Of a stretch of DNA of 64,000 nt, positions 13,015 through 23,740 are shown one piece after another. The stretch comes from Suillus spraguei (taxonomy: Eukaryota; Basidiomycota; Agaricomycetes; Boletales; Suillaceae). Each line of letters opens with the position of its first letter. Within the stretch, counting starts at the first letter, position 1. The position numbers were made by a program, and so were the translations under genes. Location of the stretch: positions 56,265 through 120,264 of the forward strand of contig JABCPU010000204.1 in the NCBI GenBank assembly GCA_016800925.1, given 5' to 3'. A model generated the notes under the pieces. It was given only the letters and a program-made list of their open reading frames with translations, did no database searches and was not told the DNA's origin.

Positions 13015-16000
13015 TTTTACTTCACTGTTCAGCAGATACATTGGAACTGTAAGTAATCTTGTAAAGTGCAGGCTGTTGTCTAGCAGGGGTCTCTTGTGCG
13101 TTATTGGCCTCAAATTTGGACCCATTTGGCCAATTGTATTTCAGGCTTAGCCGTCACTTTATCACATACATTTCGGACTAAGTAAGCGAACCAAAATGTA
13201 ACCTAGTACACTGAAATATGTGGTCGGTCTTTGTAGTCGTCAAGAGTTCAGCTATGGACTGCTGGATGTGTCAAATGCCTTGATCATCGAACGGATCGCA
13301 TCGCGTGCGGAGTTATATAGATCTAAAAGCAAGTTTCAACACGTTTGAGAAAAGATGTTGCAAGGCAACTGACCATGCTCGTGTGGGTGGTGATGGGGAC
13401 CTAAGTAGTGCAATGGATCGTCCTTCAGGTTTCGATACTCAGGCATCGCCTGGACTTTCTGACGTATCCCTCCTGAAAGCGTTGTTAGTTTTAAATCTCG
13501 GATGTAGGTAAGCTTTTACCGTAAGACGATAAAGATTTTAACGTAGCAGTTATGCGGAGAATGCCGACAGGATAAGGACTACTGAGCATATCAGCCAGCA
13601 TTGTACATGTGTCATTCTCTATGATTTCACGACGCAAGTTCTCTATGTTTTCATGAGTATATTACCCAACGCATTGTCTTGGGACTCTCACCATCAAGTG
13701 CGATGTTTTGTAAAACATTATTGAGAGCCACAATGTCCACATCCGTGCCTTCAAGACATCGCAAAAGAGGTTTGATCATCCCGACGCCAATCATTGCTTG
13801 GCGTGCGTCCCCTGTATTTTAATCAATGTGAATACTCAACCGCACGATGTAAACCCAACTGTATTGAGCAATAGTGCCCAGGTACTTAATTGCACTTTTC
13901 TGAACGTCGAGTTGAGGGGCTCCAATCATCCGGCGCAAAATTCCGAAAATGTTCCCTGGGTACTCATCCCTCGCTCGCCGTCTGTGTATCGTCTTCTCCA
14001 GGACATAATTTGTCGCTTTCTTGAGTAGCCGTTGGGGTGTATTCTTGCCGCCGAAATTCCAACAACCGTTATTGAATGATGGTGGATTCTTCGGGTCCAA
14101 CATCATGGATCGTAATTCATCTGTATAAGTCATGAGAACCACAAAAGCCGTGGCGGAAATACCAAGTTTCCAAACCATGTTCGAATATCTTCGCAAGGAT
14201 ATCTATGCCCTCCTGGTGAATTGTCACGTCAAAGATGCGTCCCTCGATCATCTGCAGCAAATGCAGGTCCACTCTAGTGTTCAGTATCCGCTCCTTGGCG
14301 TCGTCTTAATGGAACCCAATCAAACCTGTTAACGAAATAAATGCTTCGGAGAACTTACCATATTTCATAAGAGTCAAAAGTGCATCCGCTGCAAATAATG
14401 CGTGGTCTGGTTTCGCCAAATTATCGACCATGCTATCCACGCCTCCTTTTTCAATGATTTGTTTGCGGAGTTCAGCTGAGACGAATATTAGTTTTCCTGG
14501 AGCAAACATTTGACCGACCACACCGTGTTCTGATAGCTTGGTAAGCTCCTCAGTCGCCTCGCTGCTCTTTTCCACCACTGTATCTTTCGAAAACGTAACC
14601 AGTCTGCTTATGTGCGAACCCTGTGCGAGTTCTTCACGCACATCCCCTAAACAACAGAACAAATTATCCGATGAGCAGAGTCTTCTCAGGTAGTTTCAAA
14701 CACGAACCGAACTTAGCGAGTTCTATTAAGCCACGGGGTCCACCGCTCAAACCTTGCTTATCGAACTTGAACAAGTCGACCATTGTAACGAGGATATTGC
14801 CGCGTATAACCTTCGTACGGAGTTGTTCTATATTTAGAAGAGCATCAGCATAAATCACAGGAATGCGAAGGGCACTTAAACCATAGTGGCAAATCTCGCA
14901 TAGCGCGGCTACTGCAGCTGGGGTGACAAAGAAATCACGACGCTTTATCAATGTCTTGAGTCGTTTGACAAGTTCTATCCCACTGTTTCCAGATAGGGTA
15001 TTCTCCGGGATCTTCACTGAACACAAAATATCAGAACATACTGATTTCCGTGAATCTATCTGACCTTTGGCCACAGCTGCTAAGATCTTCAACGCAGCAA
15101 CGACAACAATTGCGGCTGAGACATGCATGAGGAAGATAAGGGATTGGGAGGCGAAGACTCACATTTTTCTTTCAACATAGCAAGAATTTCTTTGATAAAA
15201 TGGGGCCGTTGGGAAAGGATGCTAGCTGCTTCATCTATAGTTCGATTGCATATGAGGGAGTGCGTTTGCAACGATTCAGAAAGACAATGCAACTGACCAA
15301 AGCGTTGTGCAAGGCATGATAGTGTTCTCGTCGCGATTAATTTGATTTCGCCAGCCGTCCGACAAAGGTCGACGATTTGATTAACCAGATCCTCTGTAAG
15401 GAGCTTATTTCTTAGCATTTCGAACTCGCAAAGAGTCGGAAGAGCTGCACAGGCCTCTCTTGATGGTCCTTGTTGAGCATGTTAGGAATATCAAGATTGT
15501 CTAGTATTCTTTCCGTGACCATATCCTTGTTCTCGACTGTGCACTCCTCAGAGTTCGTTAAGGCAGCAATATAAAGACAAAACGTACCTAGTCTGCAGTA
15601 CGCAACAACTGCACTGAGGCGTACTTGGGCATCATGTACTTCTTTAGTCGTATTAATATCTGCGATCGCCTTGAAATCCGCTGAGGGAGACATCTTTTCG
15701 TCATCGTCTGCTGCGAAATTGATATCTCCGATACCCTTGCCATCAATGTCAAGTAAAGCTTCTAACGTTCCAAGTGCATTTACTTTCCGCACCGCTTCGA
15801 CTCCGAGCTCTACAGTCAAGAAAACAAAGTCAATATTTGGTCAGTATGCTAGAGTCGTCTGGCATCTCACCAAATGAGCACATGAAGGCCAAGCGATCAA
15901 CATAATCAAGAACATGTTTCTTGTGAATTGCACCGACAAGAACTTCGGCAGTCGAGCGTTTGAAAGGAACTTCCCAGGTATCAGCAAGTTCTGACAATCG

Positions 16001-18620
16001 CTCCTGGTCGTTAGCAATATGAAAGTAGATCGCTTCAGGCCATTGTCGGAGATTTCTCCAGAAACTTGCTTTCGATCGGTAGTTGGTACGAAATAGAACC
16101 GACGCATGAATCTTTTGGCCAGGTAGGATGATGCGACCTTTTCCAACATGCGGTCTACAAGTAATTGATGCGTGAGCTGAATGGAGCAACATGACCACTT
16201 ACACTCTCGTTTGCTCGTCGGAGTTATTGTAGCGAAGACGCGTGACAGGGAGTAGCTCAAGCGGCCACCACCAGGGAGTTAACGAGTCATTAATCTTGGG
16301 TGTCTTCAAGTCTTCATATCTGAAAGCTACCTTGGGAGGATGGAGCTCAAGCCCCGCCTCAACAGCTTCTTCACGCATCCATAGTAAAGGCATGTCTTGG
16401 AAATTAAGTGCATTTCCGGTCTTCTCCCTTTTTCCACCACCTCTGGAACAAATTATCAGATAATAATCTTCCAGTGCAGGGGATACATACACATCTGAAT
16501 GACTACCAGCAAACCAAACTTCCTTTACGGTATCCTTAACATGATCTTCCTTCGAGCATTCGTCCTTAGGAGGTGGCACGAACTGAGATTTCGGTCGATC
16601 GCTCATGCCTCCATAAACATACTCGGGCAGGAATTTCACCCTGCGCTCGTCTAGTGCAAGTGCATGGCGAAAGTAGCAAATGTGATCACACGTATCGGTG
16701 GACGGTAGAATCTTCTCCTTCTTGATGCCAACAGACGAAACGGTATCCCTATACAGTGTATTAATTATGCTGGCGTACTTGCACTCGAGGATGACACTCA
16801 CCATACACCGATGAAATGTATCACCACGCTTGGTCTCGAGAACGTCGATTTGAATCCTGCCGCAAGTAACTTGTCCTGTTTCTTTCCGCTGTTGATAGCA
16901 GAGTAAAGGTCGAAGGCACTATTGACATTAGCTGGTCACTTAAGAACGATTACCAAATACACTCACTAGGCAATTTGTTCTAGATTTCCGGGTAATATGA
17001 GCCCCATCTATCAGAAGACTAATGAACAAGAAAGATCGTAGACCATAAATCAAAGTTGATGGATACTTCGTGGATCATTCCTGCCAATGCACGAACTTGG
17101 TATGCACCTCTCGAAAACCCTAGTATTGGATTGTAGTACAGTTGGCTGTGCAACGTTTGAGGAACTTACCAAACAAGAAAATCTTATCACCGGGCTGGTA
17201 CGTGTCTGAGAGCCATCTGTAGGCGTCCTAATGGTTTGACTGATATTGCTTTACTGCCGTCACCCCGAGCCATGAAAGATCAAAGATACGATACTTACAA
17301 TGCAAAGGCCAGATCAAAGACACTCGAGACCTGCTTCATCAAGTGTGTATGTCCCTTAGCATACGTTCCTACACCACTATTGTAGTACGTTAACTGTTCG
17401 CTATACTTTACCATCTCGCCATATAGTTCGACGATATTGGTATTCTGAGTATAGATACTTATTGTCAGGAACATCAAAAGGCATGTGCGTCGGACGACCT
17501 ACTTTATCACCATACTTGTTTGATGTCCCGTCTGTAGATATGAATAATCGTCATCGAAAGCTGCAAGTTAAAACGCCCACCGATGCAAATAACCAGGTTT
17601 CTCCCTTTTACTGAGTCCCTGGGGCATTTACACGATGCCTGAAGGGCCTCGGATGAGCTAGTAGACATAATAATCTTGGATGAAGCGAAGTTGTTAGCGA
17701 CTCCCCAATTTAGAGCTATAATAGTAGTTGAAATGCGCGCGAGATGTTGGACAGGTTCCCTTGCATCGACAACGTTTTATATTGTGCTAGATAGGGCATG
17801 CCCATGACAGTGCGGTCATAGGATAACCTGTGCATAGACTGCGTGCAGCGCACGTGGACACTACACCCAGGCCTCCTGAAGAAGCACCACACTAGATCTA
17901 TGAAAACTGCGGTACGATTCGATGCAATACCATGCTGCAAACCTCATGATTCGAGCAGCTGATGCACGGCAAGCATGCACAACATCCTCGGCGTCAGATG
18001 CAACGTTGGGCGTCTTGTTCTCTTTTTGCGAACGCAGAATGCAGGGGCTGGATCTGGAAGTGATGAACGAAGATGGAAGACAATGAGGTTGCATCGCGAG
18101 GACACCAAAAATCTAGGGTGGAGATGAACTCGTTGAAAGCATGAACTAACAGTTTACGTACAAGGCTTAAATCATACCATATTATGCATCCCCAAATTCT
18201 TGTAGGGTAGAAGTGACTCTGCGACTCACATGACTTGCGAAGCTTTCAAAGATCAACCGGTCCTTGCCCTCAATCCAGGTGAACAGAAGTTCGCATCCAG
18301 TGTTACTTGAAGTGTAAGATGATCGTTCGCGACATTCAATCGAACAACGCAGAACTGGCAATTCTCGATCTACGCAGACTGTTTCTGGAAGTTTCCCCCT
18401 TCGTGCTGCGCGGGACCAGGTGTTACCTCGGGCATGCACCAGCATGGTAGAAGAATGGTCATAAATCGCAGGCGTAGTCGAAGATGCAACCGTTACGCCA
18501 TTAATAAGTCTGAGAACATTTCGTAAAGCGCTAGCCAGGATGCCTGCAGATCGAGCGCCCGGGAAAGCGTGATGCAACGTGTTTCGAGAAGGCATGATGT
18601 TCTGTAAGGTCGGGTTGGAC
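13015..18620. repeat. Segmental duplication, copy B
   Basis: This is the partner of 510-5420 in the same orientation. It is the longer copy and keeps the middle of the DUF2235 gene that copy A lacks. The offset between the left edges is about 12.5 kb. Divergence is substantial (many substitutions and indels), so the event is not recent. Confidence 0.85.
13336..17668 (-). pseudogene. DUF2235 (Tle1-like hydrolase)-ARM protein, copy B
   Basis: The DUF2235 half is intact. Exon 1 is 17668-17581. It is followed by 17531-17503, 17444-17299, 17217-17171, 17119-17067, 17007-16967, 16918-16802, 16748-16491, 16442-16203 and 16154-15871, all joined in frame by 48-81 bp GT-AG introns. Motifs in order are LVICIDGTSNKYGDK, QLTYYNSGVGTYAKG, GFSRGAYQVRALAGMIHE (nucleophile elbow), GLILPGNLEQ, FSRPSVVIHFIGVWDTVSSVG and EVWFAGSHSDVGGG (conserved Asp). 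The family is a set of putative lipases related to bacterial Tle1 phospholipase effectors. The C-terminal half is ARM-like, as in copy A. Relative to copy A it has a 4-bp net loss near 15455-15475 and a 1-bp loss near 13680, each shifting the frame. Unless these are assembly errors, the product would stop shortly after the DUF2235 domain. The last conserved exon ends at a TGA at 13336. Confidence 0.8.
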
Positions 18621-18622
18621 AC
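18182..18622 (-). other. Reading frame partly conserved in both duplicates
   Basis: An open frame of 146 codons lies upstream of the copy B DUF2235 gene. The matching stretch of copy A (about 5270-5390) keeps the same frame over about 35-40 codons: ILASAF..INGVTATS versus ILASAL..INGVTVASS, then a shared SSxMLVHAR. Frame conservation despite nucleotide change hints at a former or real exon, but copy A is closed on both sides. I recognise no family. Confidence 0.3.
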
Positions 18623-18799
18623 GCGAGCGCAGGTCTGGGCAGTGATAAATTAAATAGCTGGCGTGATGGTGGAGTCAACAAAAAATCATACATCAGGAAG
18701 CCTAGCATCATGGAATGACCAGCCAATGGCCCAACGACGAGTTTGACCCTGGACAAACTCTGTTATAGCATAGTTGTCTACCTTGCGTCATCAAGTCAG

Positions 18800-20081
18800 T
18801 TAGGAAACCGCGGAGTTCCGCAACGCACGCACGCCGTGTTCCCGAAAGAGGGAAACAAGATCAGGAATTGATGACATCTTCCCAAGCATAGAAGTGTACC
18901 ACCTATGGGCACGCATCAGCATGTCTGAAGTCAAACTGTCGATACAAACAGGTCACCGGCACTTCGTCTTCAACTGTAGGCTTTCTGAGAAAATCCGAGC
19001 AACAAAATTTGTCTCTCCCCCTGGTGTTATCATCTCCACTTCTGCTCCGGAGCAAACCTGAGTCAATTGGTTAAATTCTTTTATATGCGTCAACACTGTC
19101 TTTCTCACTGCATTCGGACCAAACTCCTTGAATTCGGCAGAGCGTGAAACATCCTCGGTGCTGCTATAAAATGGTGGGTTACACATGGTGAAGTCAAAAT
19201 CCATTAGACTTGTATGCAGTGGTTGAAGAATAGGTCCATCAGCCTGTACACGCTCGACAACAATGCGACTGTCCAAAGAATTCTGAGAGATATTTTGTTT
19301 GGCGATTTGGACGGACCGTTCGTCGATATCTGAACCATATGTCCCCGTCACATTTGAAAGCATACTGTCATAGTGCTTACCGGTAGCTACGAAGTTCCAA
19401 GTGTGTTCAATGCCACAAGCTAACAACGGGTAGATTGCCGAAGCACCGGTACCACTGAATGATGTTTGTTCCACTACATTCAAACAGGAGAAATGTGACG
19501 CACATATCAAGCCCTCTGATGGTGGCGGAACTGCAAGTGAATTTCACTATGTCTTGTAGCCAAAGAACATAGTTTAATCTGTATACCAGATTTCCCGTGT
19601 TTTAGCCTTTCTGCGTCGATTTTCTAGGAAATGAAAGTACCTGTTTGGCACCTAATGCGCATTTAATGCGAGGTAAAAAGAAGTTCGCAACCATAAGACT
19701 CACTGGAGGGCAGAGTCTATCGTCCGGTAGGGTTAACGAAAGGCCATAGTCCAGACGAAAGAGAGCTTCTGTTAAACGCCTGCCCTTATTAGTGTACCAC
19801 AACAAACGGAGCTTGAATTTATTATCGCTCACTTTTGTGCAGGAAGGCTTTTGAAATTTATTGTACTTGATCCTGTATGGTTGATGAAGACACTGGACAA
19901 TTTTAGTATCTCTCTGAAGCTTTCGCCTGATAAACGCGTACTGTGGTCTGAGTGGAGGGTAGCGCCTTGCAAGATCAGCAAAATCAGGAGGTTTGCTGTA
20001 CGGATTGCGAGGATGCATGTAATGTAATTCCCAAGAGTGCAGTGGCGATGCCAGGCTCTGGAGATGTCGGAGTCTCGCCAT
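18800..20081 (-). CDS. METTL16-like RNA N6-adenosine methyltransferase, C-terminus altered
   Basis: This minus-strand gene matches the METTL16/RlmF (Methyltransf_10) family, which methylates N6 of adenosine in structured RNAs such as U6 snRNA. The order of motifs agrees. They are MHPRNPYSKPPDFADLA near the start; LTEALFRLDYGLSLTLPDDRL; YRLNYVLWLQDIV (about 19560); GLDIGTGASAIYPLL, the SAM-binding loop; ATDIDERSVQIAKQN; and the catalytic MCNPPF. A last exon gives WYTSMLGKMSSIPDLVSLFREHGV, then only eleven residues to a TAA at 18800. The family normally continues into a QGxTxRWxxAW segment, which is absent. The end lies about 50-180 bp from the edge of the duplicated block, so rearrangement may have clipped it. 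The junction between the N-terminal exon (ending about 19704) and YRLNY could not be joined in frame with a canonical intron. Confidence 0.75.
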
Positions 20082-20089
20082 TCACTAGC

Positions 20090-20655
20090 GGATGACTAAG
20101 CGAGAAAGCAAATTTAAAGTATGTCTGTATACCGTTACGAACAAAGACGCCAAAAAGACGCGGTTACCAGCCAGGAGCTGTATTGGATATATTATGACAA
20201 GCCTATACTATTATGATATATAGGGTGTCTGAGGATGACATATTGGTGTGTGAGTGGAAAGGTTGGGCCGATCAGGTGACATGACTGGTGCCGATTGCAA
20301 CATTCCGGACTCGGAATGTACTCTCCGTCTCAGTTTTCGTTGTTTGCTGCGGTATGTATATATAGAAATTCTCTCTCTCAGGCGTGGCAAGAGATTAGCT
20401 GCAGCCGCATATACAACTATGTGACGCACTCGCACCCCGTGAGTCAGCTGATTGTGGCCCCACTACTGGCAAGACCTGCACCATAGGCAACCGGTCATAC
20501 GTACTGAATTCACATGGCGATACTACTTGATAACAGGCCACGCTCCGAACCTTCTCCGAGGGGACGAACCATTTATACTAGTGAAACCGTTGAAACAATG
20601 TTAGTATCCCATACAGGCTCATCCCACCCTTACCCGAGGGCGCGACTGCACTGGC
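20090..20655. other. Intergenic between divergent genes
   Basis: This is shared upstream sequence of the minus-strand methyltransferase (start 20081) and the plus-strand glycosidase-like gene (start 20660). No reading frame or RNA gene is supported here. Confidence 0.4.
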
Positions 20656-20659
20656 AAGA

Positions 20660-22626
20660 ATGTCACGTCTGACTTTTGCAGTGCTCAGTGGCATACGGCT
20701 TCTTGCTGGTGTATCAGCTCAAACATGGTGAGCATTCTTCACTTGGATAGACCGACCACAAAATTGTGTGACCAACATTTTTGACCCCCTTCCAAAGGTG
20801 TAATAAAAACTACATGGCTAGCCAGCCAGTTGTTCCACCAGGAGGAAATTTCCCCATCCCAGCTGTATCAGAGGACCCGCTTCTTGCCTTCCGGTGTGCG
20901 GCTGCTATAAAGCCTTACTTGGAAGAGGATATAGGCAAACCTGCAGGCATTCTCATTGATTCACCCGTTGTGTACTCAGAGATAGTCGGGGCACAGCTAA
21001 TCGACCTCCCTACAGGGCCTCTATACAGTGCAGGGAACTTGAATGTCACTGTAAGCCTGAACGGAAAGACTCTCGTCAATGCGCTCGTGCCACTCAATGC
21101 TTCTGCATACGAGTTATCATTTAGTCTTGGTGGAATCACTCCTCAGATGACCCCATACAACCTTTCTTGCGAAGCCACCTATCTTGCAAGCAATTCATCG
21201 TCATCTCAGACCTATAGCGCTTCAGCAGCTCTTTCTGTACTCCCTAATCCGACAAACAGCTCCGTGACCAAGATGGATTTGAGGACTGGAGCACTTCTGG
21301 TAAAGCCGGCAACTGGCCTGGGAGGAGAGTACGAGCCAATCTTTCCGATTGGCTTTTATACGACCTTTGATGGGTACCTCTCAACAAATATTTCGGTGGT
21401 TGATACGTTGAAGCAACAAGGGTAGGTTTCCTATGTGATCGTCCATACACATCTGATCCCAGCCTTTAGGTTCAACATTGTATGTTTTTTTAATGTTTGC
21501 ATGGAGGAGTGAGTGCTTACTGCTAGCGCAGATTCATATTGTCCCCACATTTGACAATATGACAGCATTTGAAATGGTTCTTGATCGTATGCAAGAAGTC
21601 GGCATGTATCTCATGTACGATATGAGATACACCTACATGAACAGTACTTCCGTGATGGAGCAGGTAAATTCCATCAAGTACCGCCCCAACCTCCTATTAT
21701 GGTACACTGGTGACGAACCAGACGGAACCTCGGACCCACTGAACGCCACGAGTATTGCATACGACCTCATTTACAGCCTGGATGGTTACCATCCTGTCAG
21801 TCTTGTGCTGAATTGCCAGGACTACGAATGGGCCTCGTACACCGCAGGCACAGATATCGTCATGCAAGATGTGTACATGATCGGAAACAATGTCACCTGG
21901 TCCAATGAGTGGAACACAACTTGCACACCTGACTATGGTGACTGCGGTTGCGATAATTGTTTCAGCATTCTTGCTGGAGATAGTGCTGCTGTTTCACCCA
22001 ACACCACCTATTATGGGAGCACCGTCCCCGCAAATAGCGGTATCGGTTCGTACTTCGATATCAGCGACCGGGTGTCCAGCTTCAAAAATCGATTGGAGGT
22101 GATGGGATGGGAACGTACCAAGGCGGTATGGACTGTTTCTCAAGCTTTTGGCAGCGCACAGTCAGTAGTCATTGTTGATTTCCCGTATCTGCTGTCGTTG
22201 ACTATATTCGTCAGATATTGGACGCGTACTCCCACAGGCGAAGAATGGGTTGTCCAGAGCATTATCGGCATTAATCAAGGTGCTTTGGGTGTCGTCCCCT
22301 GGGTAGATCCGAACCCCGAATATATCAAGATGGCAGCGTCCGCATTCGCGCTGAGCTTGCCGATGCTCACGCCGTACATCTTGAACGCTGCTTCAGTGCG
22401 GAGCAACTATTTAGTTGGGGGCGTGGACATTGCTACTTGGACAGTAGGAATTGAGACGCTCGTCCTCGCTACCAATACCGACTATGTCACCTCGAATGTG
22501 ACCTGGGAAGATATTGGGCTCCCTGGGACTGGTGTTGAGGTTGTGTACACGAGCGGAAGTGTCAACGCTACCAATAACAGTTTCACCCTTGGTAGCGTGG
22601 CGTCTGCGGCCTTCGTGATCAGCTAG
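20660..22626 (+). CDS. Secreted TIM-barrel glycosidase-like protein
   Basis: Exons are 20660-20727, 20798-21421, a 10-bp micro-exon 21470-21479, 21532-22160 and 22215-22626. All joins keep frame; the last intron (54 bp) also reads through. The start gives a signal peptide (FAVLSGIRLLAGVSA, cleavage after about residue 20). A beta-rich N-terminal region (residues 25-200) has many N-glycosylation sites. The C-terminal part looks like an (alpha/beta)8 hydrolase barrel, with FNIIHIVPTFDN, LLLWYTGDEPDG, a Cys-rich loop TPDYGDCGCDNC, and EEWVVQSIIGINQGALGVVPW. The glutamate of GDEPD is a plausible acid/base residue. I know similar secreted proteins in wood-decay and mycorrhizal fungi but cannot assign a CAZy family or substrate. 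The other reading is a non-catalytic glycosidase fold. A truncated copy of its exon 2 lies at 12.8 kb. Confidence 0.75.
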
Positions 22627-22639
22627 AGATAACTTCTAG

Positions 22640-23490
22640 GGTTGGATGTAGTAGACAAACATTCCATACAAGGAAAAAGCTACGTGATGAGCTTGACGAT
22701 TGGGAATATATCATGGACTCCACTCGAATGACAAGGAAAATGAAGCACGCAAAAATAGCAGCCTGATAAGTTATAACATTGCAAATTATATCTATAGTTT
22801 CATGATGGATGACATGTGTATGACGTACGACACCCTCAGGCGCCAAGTAACCTGAGTCTGTCCTCGTTTCATACAAAATTGATTCTTATAGGATGCTTGA
22901 TACCTGGTTATATCGGTACCCCACAAGCTTGTATGCGTATACATGGTCAACGAAGTCGAGAGAGCTTTCAGTGTTGTTCGAAAAGGAACCGTGTCTGAAA
23001 AGTGAAATACAATTAGCGAGCGGGTTTTAAGAAAAGGCATGAGCAGAGAAGGTCAGATTTTCATATCTCGACATGAATGTTAAGACAGGGATAACTGAAA
23101 GATAAAAAATCTCATCGTAGAAAAATAGCACCGCTAAGTGCAAATAGGATGTCAAGCTGAATTGAAGTGCTTACATTTGACCCAGCAACTTGAACTGCAG
23201 TACGATGGATTGAAGACCAGTATTCGACAGACCACGACGACAGAAAAAACTGAAAGCTTCAAACAGCCACCATGAAATCGCCTCTATAAGTCAGTTAGGA
23301 GCAGAGCGAACATGTGAGCATTCACTTCAAAGGTGACAAATTCGCAGAAGAATGAAAATTACAGGAGAGGATGAGGGAACACTTCTGGGGCGTAACATGA
23401 AAATTGTTGTCTTTTTGAAGTGATCTTTGGCAAACAAGTGGCAAACACTTGTGGGAACCCAACAGCGGAGCTTTGCGGTTTGCGATCTGA
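22640..23490. other. Intergenic up to the DNA transposon
   Basis: No gene is supported. The sequence is AT-rich and runs from the 3' end of the glycosidase-like gene to the TA target site at 23491-23492. Confidence 0.4.
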
Positions 23491-23492
23491 TA

Positions 23493-23530
23493 AGGTAGAC
23501 TTCATGCGAATCCATCAAATGTCATGTGAT
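23493..23530 (+). repeat. Left terminal inverted repeat of the DNA transposon
   Basis: It begins AGGTAGACTTCATGCGAATC and is preceded by TA. It differs from the right repeat at two C/T positions. Confidence 0.85.
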
Positions 23531-23740
23531 TGTGACTGCTTGTGACACTTCGAACTTATCCCAGGATAAGGTCATGCCGAGTTGCCGAGAGACCAAACAA
23601 ATGCCTTCATGCAAAGGCTTCGAGCAAAATGTGAAACTACTGACGGAGTTAGAATATACTGCAGGAAATGTAGTATCAACATTAGTAGAAGTTGTAAGTG
23701 AAAAACTATGTGCTGCATGAATAGAGTAGTTGATGTCCCT

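Noticed and set aside
20211..20486. Short frames on both strands upstream of the glycosidase-like gene
   Set aside because: They overlap the presumed divergent promoter region and have no protein-like pattern.
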